From Mesobacillus boroniphilus JCM 21738 (GTDB lineage Bacteria; Bacillota; Bacilli; Bacillales; Cytobacillaceae), in the NCBI RefSeq assembly GCF_000517385.1, contig NZ_BAUW01000018.1, positions 1 through 53,192 of the forward strand: a stretch of 53,192 bases of DNA, in the 5' to 3' direction. Positions 37,503 through 46,282 of this stretch are shown piece after piece (the first letter of the stretch is position 1; every line of letters starts with the position of its first letter). The notes beneath the pieces were generated by a model. It made no database searches and was not told where the DNA came from. It saw nothing but the letters and a program-made list of their open reading frames with translations. A program made the translations under genes and the position numbers.

Positions 37503-38803
37503 ATGTTTAAATTAAAAGAGAACAACACGAATGCAAAAACAGAAATGATGGCTGGTATAACGACCTTTTTCACAATGGTTTATATTGTTGTTGTCAATCC
37601 TATCATCCTGGCTGATGCCGGCGTTCCCTTTGAGCAAGTTTTTACAGCGACAATCATCGCTGCTGTGATCGGTACGCTGTGGATGGCCTTATTTGCTAAT
37701 TATCCAATCGCTATCGCTCCTGGTATGGGGCTGAACGCTTACTTTGCCTACTCTGTTGTAGGCAATAACCAGAACATTTCATATGAGACTGCATTCGCTG
37801 CGGTTTTTATCGCGGGGTTAATATTTGTCATCCTGTCCCTGACTCCGTTCCGTGAGAAGTTAATTGAGGCGATTCCAGCAACTTAAAGCACGGAATCACC
37901 GCAGGTATTGGACTTTTCATTGCTTTCATCGGTTTGCGTCTTACAGGAATCATCACCGACCACCCATCGAACCTGGTAGGCCTTGGGGATCTGCATTCCC
38001 CATCAGCAGTGCTGGCGTTGATTGGTCTAGCGGTCACGCTTGTCTTAATGGTGCTTAAAGTGAATGGAGCTTTGTTCCTGGGAATGGTCGTCACTGCATT
38101 GATCGCCTTCTTCACAGGCCAATTGGACTTTAAAGAGGGTTTCATGTCTATGCCATCACTTCCTGAAGGCATGATTGTCCTGAATCCATGGACAGCATTG
38201 ATGGATGTTGTACAAAACAGCTTATACGCAGTTGTCTTTTCTTTTATCCTTGTGACAATCTTTGATACTACCGGCACAATGATTGGCGTGGCTCATCAGG
38301 CAGGCTTGATGAAAGGAAATTCAATGCCGCGTGCAAGAGAAGCATTGCTGTCAGATTCGATCGCAACTGCCGCTGGTGCTATGTTCGGAACAAGCCCGAC
38401 AACAGCTTACATTGAATCATCTTCAGGTGTGGCTGCAGGAGGACGTACTGGTCTTACTTCGCTGACAGTAGCTGGGCTATTCATCGCTGCTGCTTTCTTC
38501 GGACCGCTTGTCAGTGCGGTTTCCGGATTGTCGGCTATTACAGCTCCGGCACTGATTATTGTTGGAAGCTTAATGATGGGAAGCATCTCTCAAATCAGCT
38601 GGGACCAGCTTGATGAAGCATTCCCTGCTTTCTTGATCATCTTGAGCATGCCGCTTACATCAAGCATCGCAACAGGAATCGCACTTGGTTTCATTTCTTA
38701 TCCATTACTAAAAGTTGTAAAAGGGCAATGGCGTGATGTTCACCCTCTGCTTTACGTTTTTGCAGTGCTGTTCTTTTACCAGCTTGCTTTCTTGCCACAC
38801 TAA
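37503..38803 (+). CDS. Purine permease, AzgA/NCS2 family (frameshifted)
   Basis: This membrane symporter for hypoxanthine, guanine or adenine is about 433 aa with some 12-14 helices. Motifs: TFFTMVYIVVVNPIILADAG, APGMGLNAYFAYSVV, TIFDTTGTMIGVA and SSSGVAAGGRTGLTSL. One A is missing near 37880 (IPANLKHGITAGIG expected). ATG at 37503 follows GGAGG; the upstream TTG is inside the ribosome site. Paired PurBoxes indicate PurR repression in purine-rich cells. It resembles the permease at 50877 but has a different control element. Confidence 0.92.
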
Positions 38804-38804
38804 T

Positions 38805-38921
38805 GAAAAGCGTAAGCGCTTGGTCAGCCCCGACAAGCGCTGGAGGCCGACCGGTGAAGTCGTTCTTTGACTTCATTGGGCGGATCGAAGCGACTCGAGG
38901 GGCTAGGCGCTGGAGCTAGAC
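38805..38921 (+). repeat. Dispersed 117-bp repeat, copy 1
   Basis: This begins GAAAAGCG(T/C)AAGCGC and ends CTCGAGGGGCTAGGCGCTGG, with an internal hairpin TGAAGTC...GACTTCA. It is about 90% identical to copy 2 at 39663-39780. I recall similar elements scattered in many Bacillaceae genomes; the function is unknown. Confidence 0.85.
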
Positions 38922-38960
38922 ACTAATCTAAGTTCAAAAAGTGATTCTTAAAGTAATACC

Positions 38961-38990
38961 CGAACCCGCCTAAACAGCGGGTTCTTTTTT
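38961..38990 (+). terminator. Intrinsic terminator
   Basis: GAACCCGC and GCGGGTTC around 7 nt are followed by T6; it ends the permease transcript after the dispersed repeat. Confidence 0.85.
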
Positions 38991-39058
38991 ATAGTCTGTT
39001 CTATCGCTTGCCATTCTACATAGAAATAATGGGAGAAGGACAAGGTGGGTGATAATGT

Positions 39059-39634
39059 ATGACTGGTAAGGTTCTCGCAGTATTAATAGGCAGCTTGTTA
39101 CTGGGGGTTGGAGTCAATGGCTTTCTGGTCCCCCACCATTTGCTCGACGGCGGAATGATCGGAATTGGCTTGATTATGCACTATTTTTATGGCTGGCCGA
39201 CGGGCTTGACCATGATTTTTCTCAGTATTCCATTATACGTACTGGCCTGGATACTGGAGCGAAAATATTTTTTTCATAGTCTGCATGGATTGTTGGTATC
39301 AAGTCTGTTCATTGACTTGTTCGCTCCAATTGAACAAGGACTGCAATTAGGCATTTTTTCAAGCGCGATCATAGGCGGCCTATTAGTTGGCTGTGGGATT
39401 GGCTTAATGCTCCGCTATGAAACCAGCACTGGCGGAACTGACCTGTTAGCCCAGTTGATCCATAAATTTTTCTCTCTGAATGTTGGACTCTTGATTTTTA
39501 TGATAGATGGCCTTGTGGTTTTGTCAGGATTAAAAGTGATCGGACTGGAAAAATTCATGTACTCACTGCTTACGATTACTTGCGTCGGATTGATGACGGC
39601 ACTGTGTGTGATTAAGAGGGAGACGATCCTTTAA
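39059..39634 (+). CDS. YitT family membrane protein
   Basis: This 191-aa protein has five to six membrane helices, and the DUF161 core is clear: LIGSLLLGVGVNGFLVPHHL, LDGGMIGIGLIMHYFYGWPT and RYETSTGGTDLLAQLIHKFF. It lacks the C-terminal DUF2179 domain of longer YitT proteins. Function is unknown; some relatives are linked to anion or thiol transport. AAGGTGGG precedes ATG 39059. It is flanked by two copies of a dispersed repeat. Confidence 0.87.
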   Translation: MTGKVLAVLIGSLLLGVGVNGFLVPHHLLDGGMIGIGLIMHYFYGWPTGLTMIFLSIPLYVLAWILERKYFFHSLHGLLVSSLFIDLFAPIEQGLQLGIFSSAIIGGLLVGCGIGLMLRYETSTGGTDLLAQLIHKFFSLNVGLLIFMIDGLVVLSGLKVIGLEKFMYSLLTITCVGLMTALCVIKRETIL

Positions 39635-39662
39635 CATTTTTCAAAATAGCTTCCTGTATGAA

Positions 39663-39780
39663 CAAAAAGCGCAAGCGCCTTGTTCAGCCCCGACAAGCGT
39701 TGGAGGGCCGACCGGTGAAGTCGTTCTTTGACTTCATCGGGCGGACCGAAACGTCTCGAGGGGCTAGGCGCTGGAGCTAG
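39663..39780 (+). repeat. Dispersed 117-bp repeat, copy 2
   Basis: Same element and orientation as 38805-38921, including the TGAAGTC...GACTTCA hairpin and the CTCGAGGGGCTAGGCGCTGG end. With copy 1 it brackets the yitT-like gene. Confidence 0.85.
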
Positions 39781-39841
39781 ATTAAGAATACTACATGTAG
39801 TTATCCACAACTAAATAAATTTTATAGTTTCCTAACCAATA

Positions 39842-39876
39842 AAAAATCCCGCCTCAAGTGACTTTGGCGGGATTTT
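39842..39876 (-). terminator. Terminator of tcyP
   Basis: AAATCCCGCC and GGCGGGATTT form a perfect 10-bp stem; T6 follows on the minus strand. Confidence 0.85.
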
Positions 39877-39884
39877 ACTCTTTT

Positions 39885-41273
39885 CTATGCTTCTGCTTCG
39901 ATTTTTTGATTCATGTCTGTGTAGACAGTCGGGTCTATTTCTTTTGTGATTCTGCTTGTCAGGATACCTGAAGTCATCGAGCCGCTTACATTTACTGCTG
40001 TACGTCCCATATCGATTAATGGTTCGATTGAAATCAGCAAGCCGGCAAGAGCAACTGGCAGGTTCAATGCAGAGAGCACAAGCAATGCTGCAAATGTAGC
40101 TCCGCCCCCAACACCGGCAACTCCGAAGGAACTGATGGCTACGATGGCGATAACAGTTGCGATGAATGATGGTGTCAATGGATCAACTCCAACTGATGGT
40201 GCAATCATGACAGCCAGCATCGCAGGATATATCCCCGCGCAGCCATTTTGTCCGATAGATAACCCGAAGGAACCGGCAAAGTTGGCAATGCCCTCTGGAA
40301 CGCCAAGCGAACGCTGTGTTTTGATATTTAATGGCAATGCCCCGGCACTCGTTCTTGAAGTGAAAGCAAACGCGAGAACAGGAAAGGCTTTTTTAATATA
40401 AGTGACTGGATTCAAACCAGCAATCGTCAGTAATAACAAGTGGATAATGAACATGATTGCAAGAGCAACATATGAAGCTGCTACGAATTTACCCAGTTTC
40501 AAGATTGCGTCGAAATCACTTAAGGCAACCGTTTTTGTCATGATGGCAAGAACTCCATATGGAGTCAGGCGCAGGATCAGCGTGACGACCCTCATGATGA
40601 CCGCATAGAAAGCATCAACAATCTTGGCAAACAGCTCTGCTTGATCAGGAGACTTCCTCCTCACTCCAAGATAAGCTATTCCAAGGAATGCCGCGAAAAT
40701 CACTACTGATATTGTAGAAGTTGGTCTTGCACCAGTGAAGTCAAGAAAGGGATTGGCTGGCAAGAGATCAAGAATTTGCTGTGGCATTGTACGGCCTTCA
40801 ATTCCACCATACGTTTCCTCAAGCTTCTCAGCACGCGCTTGCTCCGCCTCACCCTCTGTGATCTGCACAGCTTCAAGGTCGAAACCAACAGCAGTAGCGA
40901 TACCAACCGCAGCGGCAACAGCTGTTGTGCCAACCAGCAAGCCGAGGATCAGTGTACTGATTTTACCGATGTTATTTGTCAGCTTAAGCTTCGTGAAAGC
41001 AGCCAAAATCGATATAAATACCAGCGGCATAACAATCATTTGCAGGAACTTTACATAACCGCTTCCCACGATCGAGAACCAGTCAGTACTCTGCGTAATG
41101 ACCTCAGATCCCGCTCCATAAATGAATTGCAATGCAAAACCGAAGACAATCCCGATTCCCAGTGCAATGAATACTCGTTTAGAAAAAGATACATGTTTCT
41201 TTTGCATGTAAAAAAGAACAGCAATGATGCCTAGCATAACTGCAATATTTAAAATAACAAGTCCAGTGGTCAC
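39885..41273 (-). CDS. tcyP: L-cystine:cation symporter TcyP
   Basis: This 462-aa SLC1-type membrane symporter is the TcyP length. It carries the longer soluble insert after helix 3-4 (ITEGEAEQARAEKLEETYGG) and the SLC1 signature regions AFTSRTSAGALPLNIKTQRS and NVSGSMTSGI typical of cystine carriers. It imports cystine, and thus sulfur. The start is a GTG at 41273 behind GGGGGGAAA. A good sigma-A promoter lies 33-61 bp upstream; I see no CymR box of the expected form. Intact frame. Confidence 0.9.
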   Translation of the reverse strand: MTTGLVILNIAVMLGIIAVLFYMQKKHVSFSKRVFIALGIGIVFGFALQFIYGAGSEVITQSTDWFSIVGSGYVKFLQMIVMPLVFISILAAFTKLKLTNNIGKISTLILGLLVGTTAVAAAVGIATAVGFDLEAVQITEGEAEQARAEKLEETYGGIEGRTMPQQILDLLPANPFLDFTGARPTSTISVVIFAAFLGIAYLGVRRKSPDQAELFAKIVDAFYAVIMRVVTLILRLTPYGVLAIMTKTVALSDFDAILKLGKFVAASYVALAIMFIIHLLLLTIAGLNPVTYIKKAFPVLAFAFTSRTSAGALPLNIKTQRSLGVPEGIANFAGSFGLSIGQNGCAGIYPAMLAVMIAPSVGVDPLTPSFIATVIAIVAISSFGVAGVGGGATFAALLVLSALNLPVALAGLLISIEPLIDMGRTAVNVSGSMTSGILTSRITKEIDPTVYTDMNQKIEAEA

Positions 41274-41305
41274 TGTCTTTCCCCCCTAATTTATCATTCT
41301 CGAAT

Positions 41306-41334
41306 AATATAATACATGTATTCTTATAAGTCAA
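41306..41334 (-). promoter_or_regulatory. Sigma-A promoter of tcyP
   Basis: On the minus strand TTGACT (41334-41329), 17 nt, then TATATT (41311-41306). Confidence 0.75.
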
Positions 41335-41433
41335 CTCGGAATTAAAATATTACCCTCCCTCTTGAAAGATTTATACATTATAATTTATGAACTTCAATAT
41401 AGTTCCATGTCACTTAAAATTTTTATCAAAGAA

Positions 41434-41463
41434 CAAAAAGCCTCCAAATTGGATGGCTTTTTG
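41434..41463 (-). terminator. Terminator of the glutaredoxin gene
   Basis: AAAAAGCC and GGCTTTTT with an inner ATCC/GGA(G) pairing form a hairpin ending in T5 on the minus strand. Confidence 0.8.
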
Positions 41464-41477
41464 TCTTTATTAATTAA

Positions 41478-41753
41478 TTATAAGCTGTCGACAAGCTTCT
41501 CGATTTCAGTTCTGTTATTTTCAAATCCGATCAAAACCTTTTTGTCCTTCATAAAAAAGAGCTTAGTGCTTGTGAATATGAACGCTGGTACAATCGCTGT
41601 ACCCGTCTGTTCTTTAAGCTTTTTCTCCTGTTCTGGCTCACCCTGGACATTGATTTCTTCATACGGTACATGATTCTGCGAAAGAAACTCCTTCGCTTTC
41701 TGGCAGTCTGTTCACATCGGCCGGGTGAAAAGGGTTAATGAGTTTCTGGCCAT
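41478..41753 (-). CDS. Glutaredoxin-like protein with TGA at the active-site Cys (candidate selenoprotein)
   Basis: The frame from ATG 41753 (7 nt after GGAGG) to TAA 41478 encodes 91 residues: MARNSLTLFTRPM, TGA, TDCQKAKEFLSQ, then a full glutaredoxin fold with cis-Pro (TAIVPAFIF). The TGA (41714-41712, residue 14) falls exactly on the first Cys of the CxxC site; the second Cys is residue 17. A UxxC site is the known arrangement in selenocysteine glutaredoxins. A hairpin resembling a bacterial SECIS follows at 41676-41706. Alternatives are a Cys-to-stop mutation or a substitution error, though the other errors here are indels. Without readthrough only 13 residues are made. Confidence 0.7.
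41676..41706 (-). promoter_or_regulatory. Candidate bacterial SECIS hairpin
   Basis: In minus-strand RNA, starting 5 nt after the TGA: outer stem CUGC/GCAG, a 2-nt bulge (CA), inner stem GAAAG/CUUUC and a loop of 11 nt with GG. The loop GG is 21-22 nt after the TGA; in E. coli fdhF the corresponding GG is at 19-20. A further G-U, A-U, A-U closing would leave GGAG as apical loop. Confidence 0.5.
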
Positions 41754-42084
41754 AATATTGCCTCCTCTGCAGTTTTTGTAAAAATAGTATATCGCCAAGT
41801 ACTGACAGCCATCCAATAATCCGCTTGTGCATCCAGTAAACCATACTTGAGAATGACGACTCTTCATGCCTTTCCAGTAGCGAAGTAAACTCGAAAAGAG
41901 CCAAGAGAACCTATTTGTTCAAAAACATACCCCATAAGCAACTATGGCAAAAAAATAGTCATGATAAAAACAACTGAAATCAGTTTTGTGTTAAAGTAAA
42001 AGCAATATATCCGAATAATATGTCTTTTAACAAACATATATTTTGAATGGAGCGACCGCTCCTTGTCGACTGGAGATTAAGACT

Positions 42085-43357
42085 ATGAACCAATTAACTG
42101 TTCTTGTATTGAATCTGATCTTCATCCTGTTTTCTACATTCGTGTTCCAATACATTATCGTTAACAAATTCACAAGTTATATAGGAAAAACGCCAAAACA
42201 TTCATTATTATTTTGGGCGGAATTCAAATTCTGTTCTGCATGTCTTTTACGGTGATTGGCAGTCCTGATTTCATCTTCGACCTCCGATTGATCCCCGTTG
42301 TCCTTGGAGGCTTGTACGGCGGTCCGGTTGTCAGCATCATGCTTTTCATCATTGTTGTAGCCGCAAGAATTCCTTTTGGTGGCAACGGGGTATGGATTAA
42401 CTTTTTCAACATGCTCACCATCACTGTTTTAACCGTTTATCTATCCAGTAAGTTCAGGGCTTTCCCTCTATCCAGGAAACTATATACTGTTGTGGCGGTC
42501 GCTTTATCTTATACCGTCCTCATTTTCCTGATGAAGGCGGCGGTGTTTGACGACTTGTCTAATTTTCAATTCATTCTCTTATACGGTCTTGCCCTTTCTG
42601 CCGGAATTTTTATTGTGACATATTACATTGAAATCATGAGGCAGAATCAGCTTTTACATAATGCTGTCATCAAGTCAGATAAGATTGAGGTTGTCTCCCA
42701 GTTGGCTGCGAGTGTCAGTCATGAGGTACGCAACCCGCTTACGGTCACACGAGGATTTCTGCAAATGCTTAAAGATCCTACTATTGAGGAAAAGAAGAGG
42801 CTTTATTATTTGAATACTGCAATTGATGAGCTCGATCGTGCAGAAACGATCATTAAAGATTACCTGAATTTCGCCAAACCACAATCGGAAATGGATTCAT
42901 CCATATGTGTAAAGGAAGAAATCGAGAAAGCACTTGAGCTCATCCTCCTTATGCAAATCATTTTTCGGTAAATATAAAAAGGGATTTGATGGCGGGAATG
43001 AATGTTGTCGGTGAAGCCGCCAAATTCCACCAATGTATACTCAATATCATCAAAAACGGCATTGAGGCTATGCCAAACGGCGGTGACCTGGTAATCAGCT
43101 GCCGCGAGATGGCCAATAACCATGTATCCATCACGATTAAAGATACAGGATGCGGCATGTCTCCACAGCAATTAGCGAAAATCGGGCAACCTTACTTTTC
43201 AACCAAGGCAGAAAAGGGCACCGGGCTTGGCATGATGGTCGTTAATAAGATTATCCACGAAATGGGCGGTACGGTAGACGTTAAAAGCAAAATGAACGAA
43301 GGCACCCAATTCAAAATCACATTACCGCTCTATAATATGGAAAAACGGGAGACGTAG
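42085..43357 (+). CDS. 5TM-type membrane histidine kinase (two frameshifts)
   Basis: This kinase of about 424 aa has an N-terminal five-to-six-helix 5TMR-LYT type sensor (FIFDLRLIPVVLGGLYGGPV, FGGNGVWINFFNMLTITVL), HisKA (SHEVRNPLTVTRGFLQMLKD, His near 215) and an ATPase domain (NIIKNGIEAM, DTGCGMS, GTGLGMMVVN). It belongs with sporulation kinases of the KinB/KinC style rather than LytS. One A is missing near 42197 (TPKTFIIILGGIQ expected) and one base near 42945 (before PYANHFSVNIKRD). No response regulator is adjacent. I see no gene in 41770-42084; a GGAGCG/CGCTCC hairpin lies at 42049-42063. Confidence 0.87.
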
Positions 43358-43370
43358 ATTCTCCCGTATT
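43343..43370. terminator. Bidirectional terminator
   Basis: ACGGGAGA and TCTCCCGT form a stem that overlaps the kinase stop codon and faces the spore-protein gene. Confidence 0.75.
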
Positions 43371-43371
43371 T

Positions 43372-43551
43372 CTATTCCTCTATTAAATTCAAGACTGGTA
43401 CGTCTCTTTCTACATCCGGTTCTGATTTTGAATAAATCCTCGCCATTTTGGTCTTCTCATCAACATGCTGGATGATGATTGGTGTCACATCATAAGTTAC
43501 ATTAATCATATCTGCTGACTCAACAATTTCTTTTGCACGGCCTACGTTCAT
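43372..43551 (-). CDS. Small acid-soluble spore protein, H type (second copy)
   Basis: This 59-aa protein reads MNVGRAKEIVESADMINVTY, DVTPIIIQHVDEKTKMARIY and SEPDVERDVPVLNLIEE, the SspH layout. It shares only part of its sequence with the copy at 34843, so it is a paralogue, not a recent duplicate. The start is ATG 43551, 9 nt after GGAGG; the longer frame upstream has no ribosome site. Confidence 0.88.
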   Translation of the reverse strand: MNVGRAKEIVESADMINVTYDVTPIIIQHVDEKTKMARIYSKSEPDVERDVPVLNLIEE

Positions 43552-43629
43552 TCCTGATTTCCTCCTTCTTGGTAACAAACATAATTTATGCTTAATCATG
43601 TGCTGCTATCCAAAAAAGCGGCCTGAAAA

Positions 43630-44661
43630 TCAAATCTTGAAATTCAGCCTGATAACATTTGCTTTTCTTAAAGTGTCGTAGATAATCACGACAATCGGAC
43701 CGATAAAAATCCCGGAAAGCCCGAGTAGTTTGAGTCCAATATACATGCTGATCAATGAGGCAAGCGGTGAGATGCCAAGGTTTGATGAATAAATCTTTGG
43801 CTCGATCACCCTGCGGACAACAGTGATGACCAGGAACAAAATAATTAATCCAATCCCCAGAAAATGATTATCCTGCAGAATGGCAATAACGGCCCAGGGA
43901 ACAAGGACCGATCCAGTTCCGAGAATCGGCAGGATATCGACAATGACAATCAACAATGACAGCAGTCCTGTATATTTAACCCCAAGAATGCTCAAGCCCG
44001 CCATGGCCATGATAAAGGTGACTAAGCTCAGGATAACCTGCGCTTTTAAAAACCCTATTCCGGCTTTGTTCAACTGGCTTCCAACCAGGAACACCTTCTG
44101 TCGGGTTTGCTCCTTCAAATGGGATTCCAGCTTCATTTTAAGATTAGGAAGTTCAAGACTGAACAAAAATAACGCAATAAGATAAACAAGAAACTCAATC
44201 ATGAACCCTGGTATTGCCGTAAGCAAATTGATTATGCCGGCAATGAATTGCTGCAGGAACGAATCGAGTGTATTGATATTCTTTTCAATCGTCGCTTCAA
44301 TCTGGTCAATGACTTCTCCCGGGAAGTTTTTTGAATAGAATTCCCACTTGCCCATTAAAGGGAGAATTGCTGTCCTGTAAATGTCCCTTACGAAAGTAGG
44401 AGTTCGTTCGGATAATGATACCGCTTGATGGGCAATAATTGAAACCAGGTTATATCCAATAACACCAAGCAGGAGCACATAGCTGATAAATACTCCAATC
44501 ACAGACTGAAGACGCTTGAATGAAAATCTTTTCATAATCCATTGAACCATTCCTTCGAGCATGACGGCTGTTAACACAGCAAAAATGAGCGGAAGGCTAT
44601 ATGGAACAAGGAAAAAAATGACTGCAGCAATCAATGCAGCCCATAACCATTTTTTCCACAT
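43630..44661 (-). CDS. AI-2E family membrane protein
   Basis: This 343-aa protein has seven to eight membrane helices in the AI-2E/PerM pattern: helices at both ends and a soluble segment at residues 80-150 (VIDQIEATIEKNINTLDSFL). Conserved C-terminal motifs are LPILGTGSVLVPWAVIAIL and EPKIYSSNLGISPLASLIS. Relatives include B. subtilis YtvI, a sporulation membrane protein, and sodium/proton antiporter-like YdjX-type proteins; I cannot choose. AAGGAGAG precedes the ATG. Confidence 0.82.
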   Translation of the reverse strand: MWKKWLWAALIAAVIFFLVPYSLPLIFAVLTAVMLEGMVQWIMKRFSFKRLQSVIGVFISYVLLLGVIGYNLVSIIAHQAVSLSERTPTFVRDIYRTAILPLMGKWEFYSKNFPGEVIDQIEATIEKNINTLDSFLQQFIAGIINLLTAIPGFMIEFLVYLIALFLFSLELPNLKMKLESHLKEQTRQKVFLVGSQLNKAGIGFLKAQVILSLVTFIMAMAGLSILGVKYTGLLSLLIVIVDILPILGTGSVLVPWAVIAILQDNHFLGIGLIILFLVITVVRRVIEPKIYSSNLGISPLASLISMYIGLKLLGLSGIFIGPIVVIIYDTLRKANVIRLNFKI

Positions 44662-44748
44662 ATAATAGATACTCTCCTTATGGAAACTAAATCTGTCAGA
44701 CCTTTAAAAATACTATAAACCATCTTTAGCCTATCCGCTATTTTTTTC

Positions 44749-44781
44749 ACTAGGTATTTTCGAAAAAATACTAGGTATTTT
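44749..44781. promoter_or_regulatory. Direct repeat upstream of mpg
   Basis: ACTAGGTATTTT occurs at 44749-44760 and 44770-44781, 21 bp apart (two helical turns), between the divergent AI-2E and mpg genes. It is an operator-like arrangement of unknown regulator. Confidence 0.4.
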
Positions 44782-44851
44782 GGGCATAAAATAATGGATG
44801 ACTCATTCGGATGCAGGGTATAAAGAGTAAAAAGAGTTATTAGGAGGTTAT

Positions 44852-45508
44852 ATGGCAGAAGAAGGGCTTATTTTTCATGCACTAGATAAAAATTTCTATC
44901 AGCAGCCTACCCTAGAATTGGCGGTATCGCTCCTGGGATGCATTTTAGTGAAAGAAACTGAGGAAGGAAAAGCCGCGGGAATAATTGTGGAGACAGAAGC
45001 CTATGTCGGCCCAATGGACAAAGCCGCACACAGCTATAATAATCGCAGGACGAAAAGGACAGAGATCATGTTTCATGAAGCCGGGGTAGCCTATACTTAT
45101 GTTATGCACACCCATACACTCTTCAATGTTGTCAGTGGAAAGAAAGACAATCCAGAGGCAGTTTTGATCAGGGCCATCGAACCTGTCGAAGGAATCGACT
45201 TAATGGTTAAGCGCAGGGGTATGCCGGAGTCAGCCAATCTCACCAATGGACCAGGAAAGCTAACGAAAGCACTGGGCATAAATACATCCGATTACGGGCA
45301 TCCCTTAACAGAGAAGCCACTTTTCATCTCTCAAGGGTTTGTACCTGAGAGCATTTCTTCAGGGAAGAGAATCGGCATCGACAATTCCGGAGAAGCAAGA
45401 GATTATCCATGGCGTTTTTGGATCACCGGCAACCGCTATGTATCACGACATCAGAATGCCGAGAAGATAATAGTTTTAAAAGATGTTAGGACAAACGGAG
45501 GAACATAA
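44852..45508 (+). CDS. mpg: DNA-3-methyladenine glycosylase (Mpg/AAG type)
   Basis: This 218-aa base-excision repair enzyme removes alkylated purines. Motifs: LAVSLLGCILVKE, ETEAYVGPMDKAAHSYNNRR (with the catalytic Glu and Asn/Tyr of the base pocket), RTEIMFHEAGVAYTYVMH and NLTNGPGKLTKALGI. Full length, intact. ATG follows TAGGAGG with good spacing. The stop overlaps the start of the HAD phosphatase gene (TAATG), so both are cotranslated. Confidence 0.93.
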   Translation: MAEEGLIFHALDKNFYQQPTLELAVSLLGCILVKETEEGKAAGIIVETEAYVGPMDKAAHSYNNRRTKRTEIMFHEAGVAYTYVMHTHTLFNVVSGKKDNPEAVLIRAIEPVEGIDLMVKRRGMPESANLTNGPGKLTKALGINTSDYGHPLTEKPLFISQGFVPESISSGKRIGIDNSGEARDYPWRFWITGNRYVSRHQNAEKIIVLKDVRTNGGT

Positions 45509-46031
45509 TGAAAAAAGCAATATTTTTGGACAGGGATGGAGTACTCAATGAAGTATTATCTCACCGGGTAAAATTCGTTAACACCCCTGAAGATTTTTAT
45601 CTCCTTGAGGGTGCAGCAGAAGCAGTCGCAGACTTGAGCAAGGCTGGCTATGAAATTTTTGTAGTAACCAATCAGGCGGAGTCGGACTGGGATTCCTGAA
45701 GGAAAAGCGCCTGCACGAAATCCATGACCACATGATAAAGATGATCAGGGAACATGGTGGCCATATCAAGGAGGTTGCCTACTGCCCACACAAACCGAAG
45801 GCAGGCTGCGAATGCCGCAAACCAAATGCTGGAATGCTTCTTGACCTTGCCAGCAGGTATGATATCGACCTTTCCGGCAGCGTTATGGTCGGCGATCACG
45901 AGCGCGATATCGAAGCTGGCAAAAAAGCAGGCTGCAAAACTGTCTTTATTGGGAACGAAGAAACAGGAGCCGATAAACAGGCCCCTTCACTCCAGGCAGC
46001 CGTCCCGTTAATTTTGGAGCTTTTGGAATAA
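45508..46031 (+). CDS. HAD-IIIA phosphatase, GmhB/HisB-like (frameshifted)
   Basis: This cytoplasmic phosphatase of about 174 aa has motif I FLDRDGVLNE, motif II VVTNQ, the zinc loop CPHKPKAGCECRKP and motif IV VGDHERDIEAGKKAG. This is the D-glycero-D-manno-heptose 1,7-bisphosphatase family, whose members also act on other sugar or histidinol phosphates. One G is missing near 45675 (NQGGVGLGFLKEKR expected). It is coupled to mpg; a repair link is only positional. Confidence 0.87.
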
Positions 46032-46079
46032 GGGATTTGTATGCTTTTCATAGAAACGGCAATAAATTAATACACGTTC

Positions 46080-46116
46080 AAAAGCGCTGCCATAGAAAAA
46101 CTGGCAGCGCTTTTTG
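46080..46116 (+). terminator. Terminator of the mpg operon
   Basis: AAAGCGCTGCCA and TGGCAGCGCTTT form a perfect 12-bp stem followed by T5. I see no gene in 46117-46282. Confidence 0.9.
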
Positions 46117-46282
46117 ATGATTGGTTCCTTTAGTTATTTCTGGTTTTGAATCATCATTGTTTCAGTACATTAAGAGTGCGCATTATGAAACTTGGAGTAT
46201 GCCAGCCCTATATGTGACCGTCACTTCCGTTTTTCCCGGTTCACGCACATAACTCTTCAATAATATTGCCCATCCACCCACA

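Noticed and set aside
41659-41904. 81-aa minus-strand frame over the glutaredoxin start
   Set aside because: It is out of frame with the conserved glutaredoxin sequence and lacks a ribosome site.
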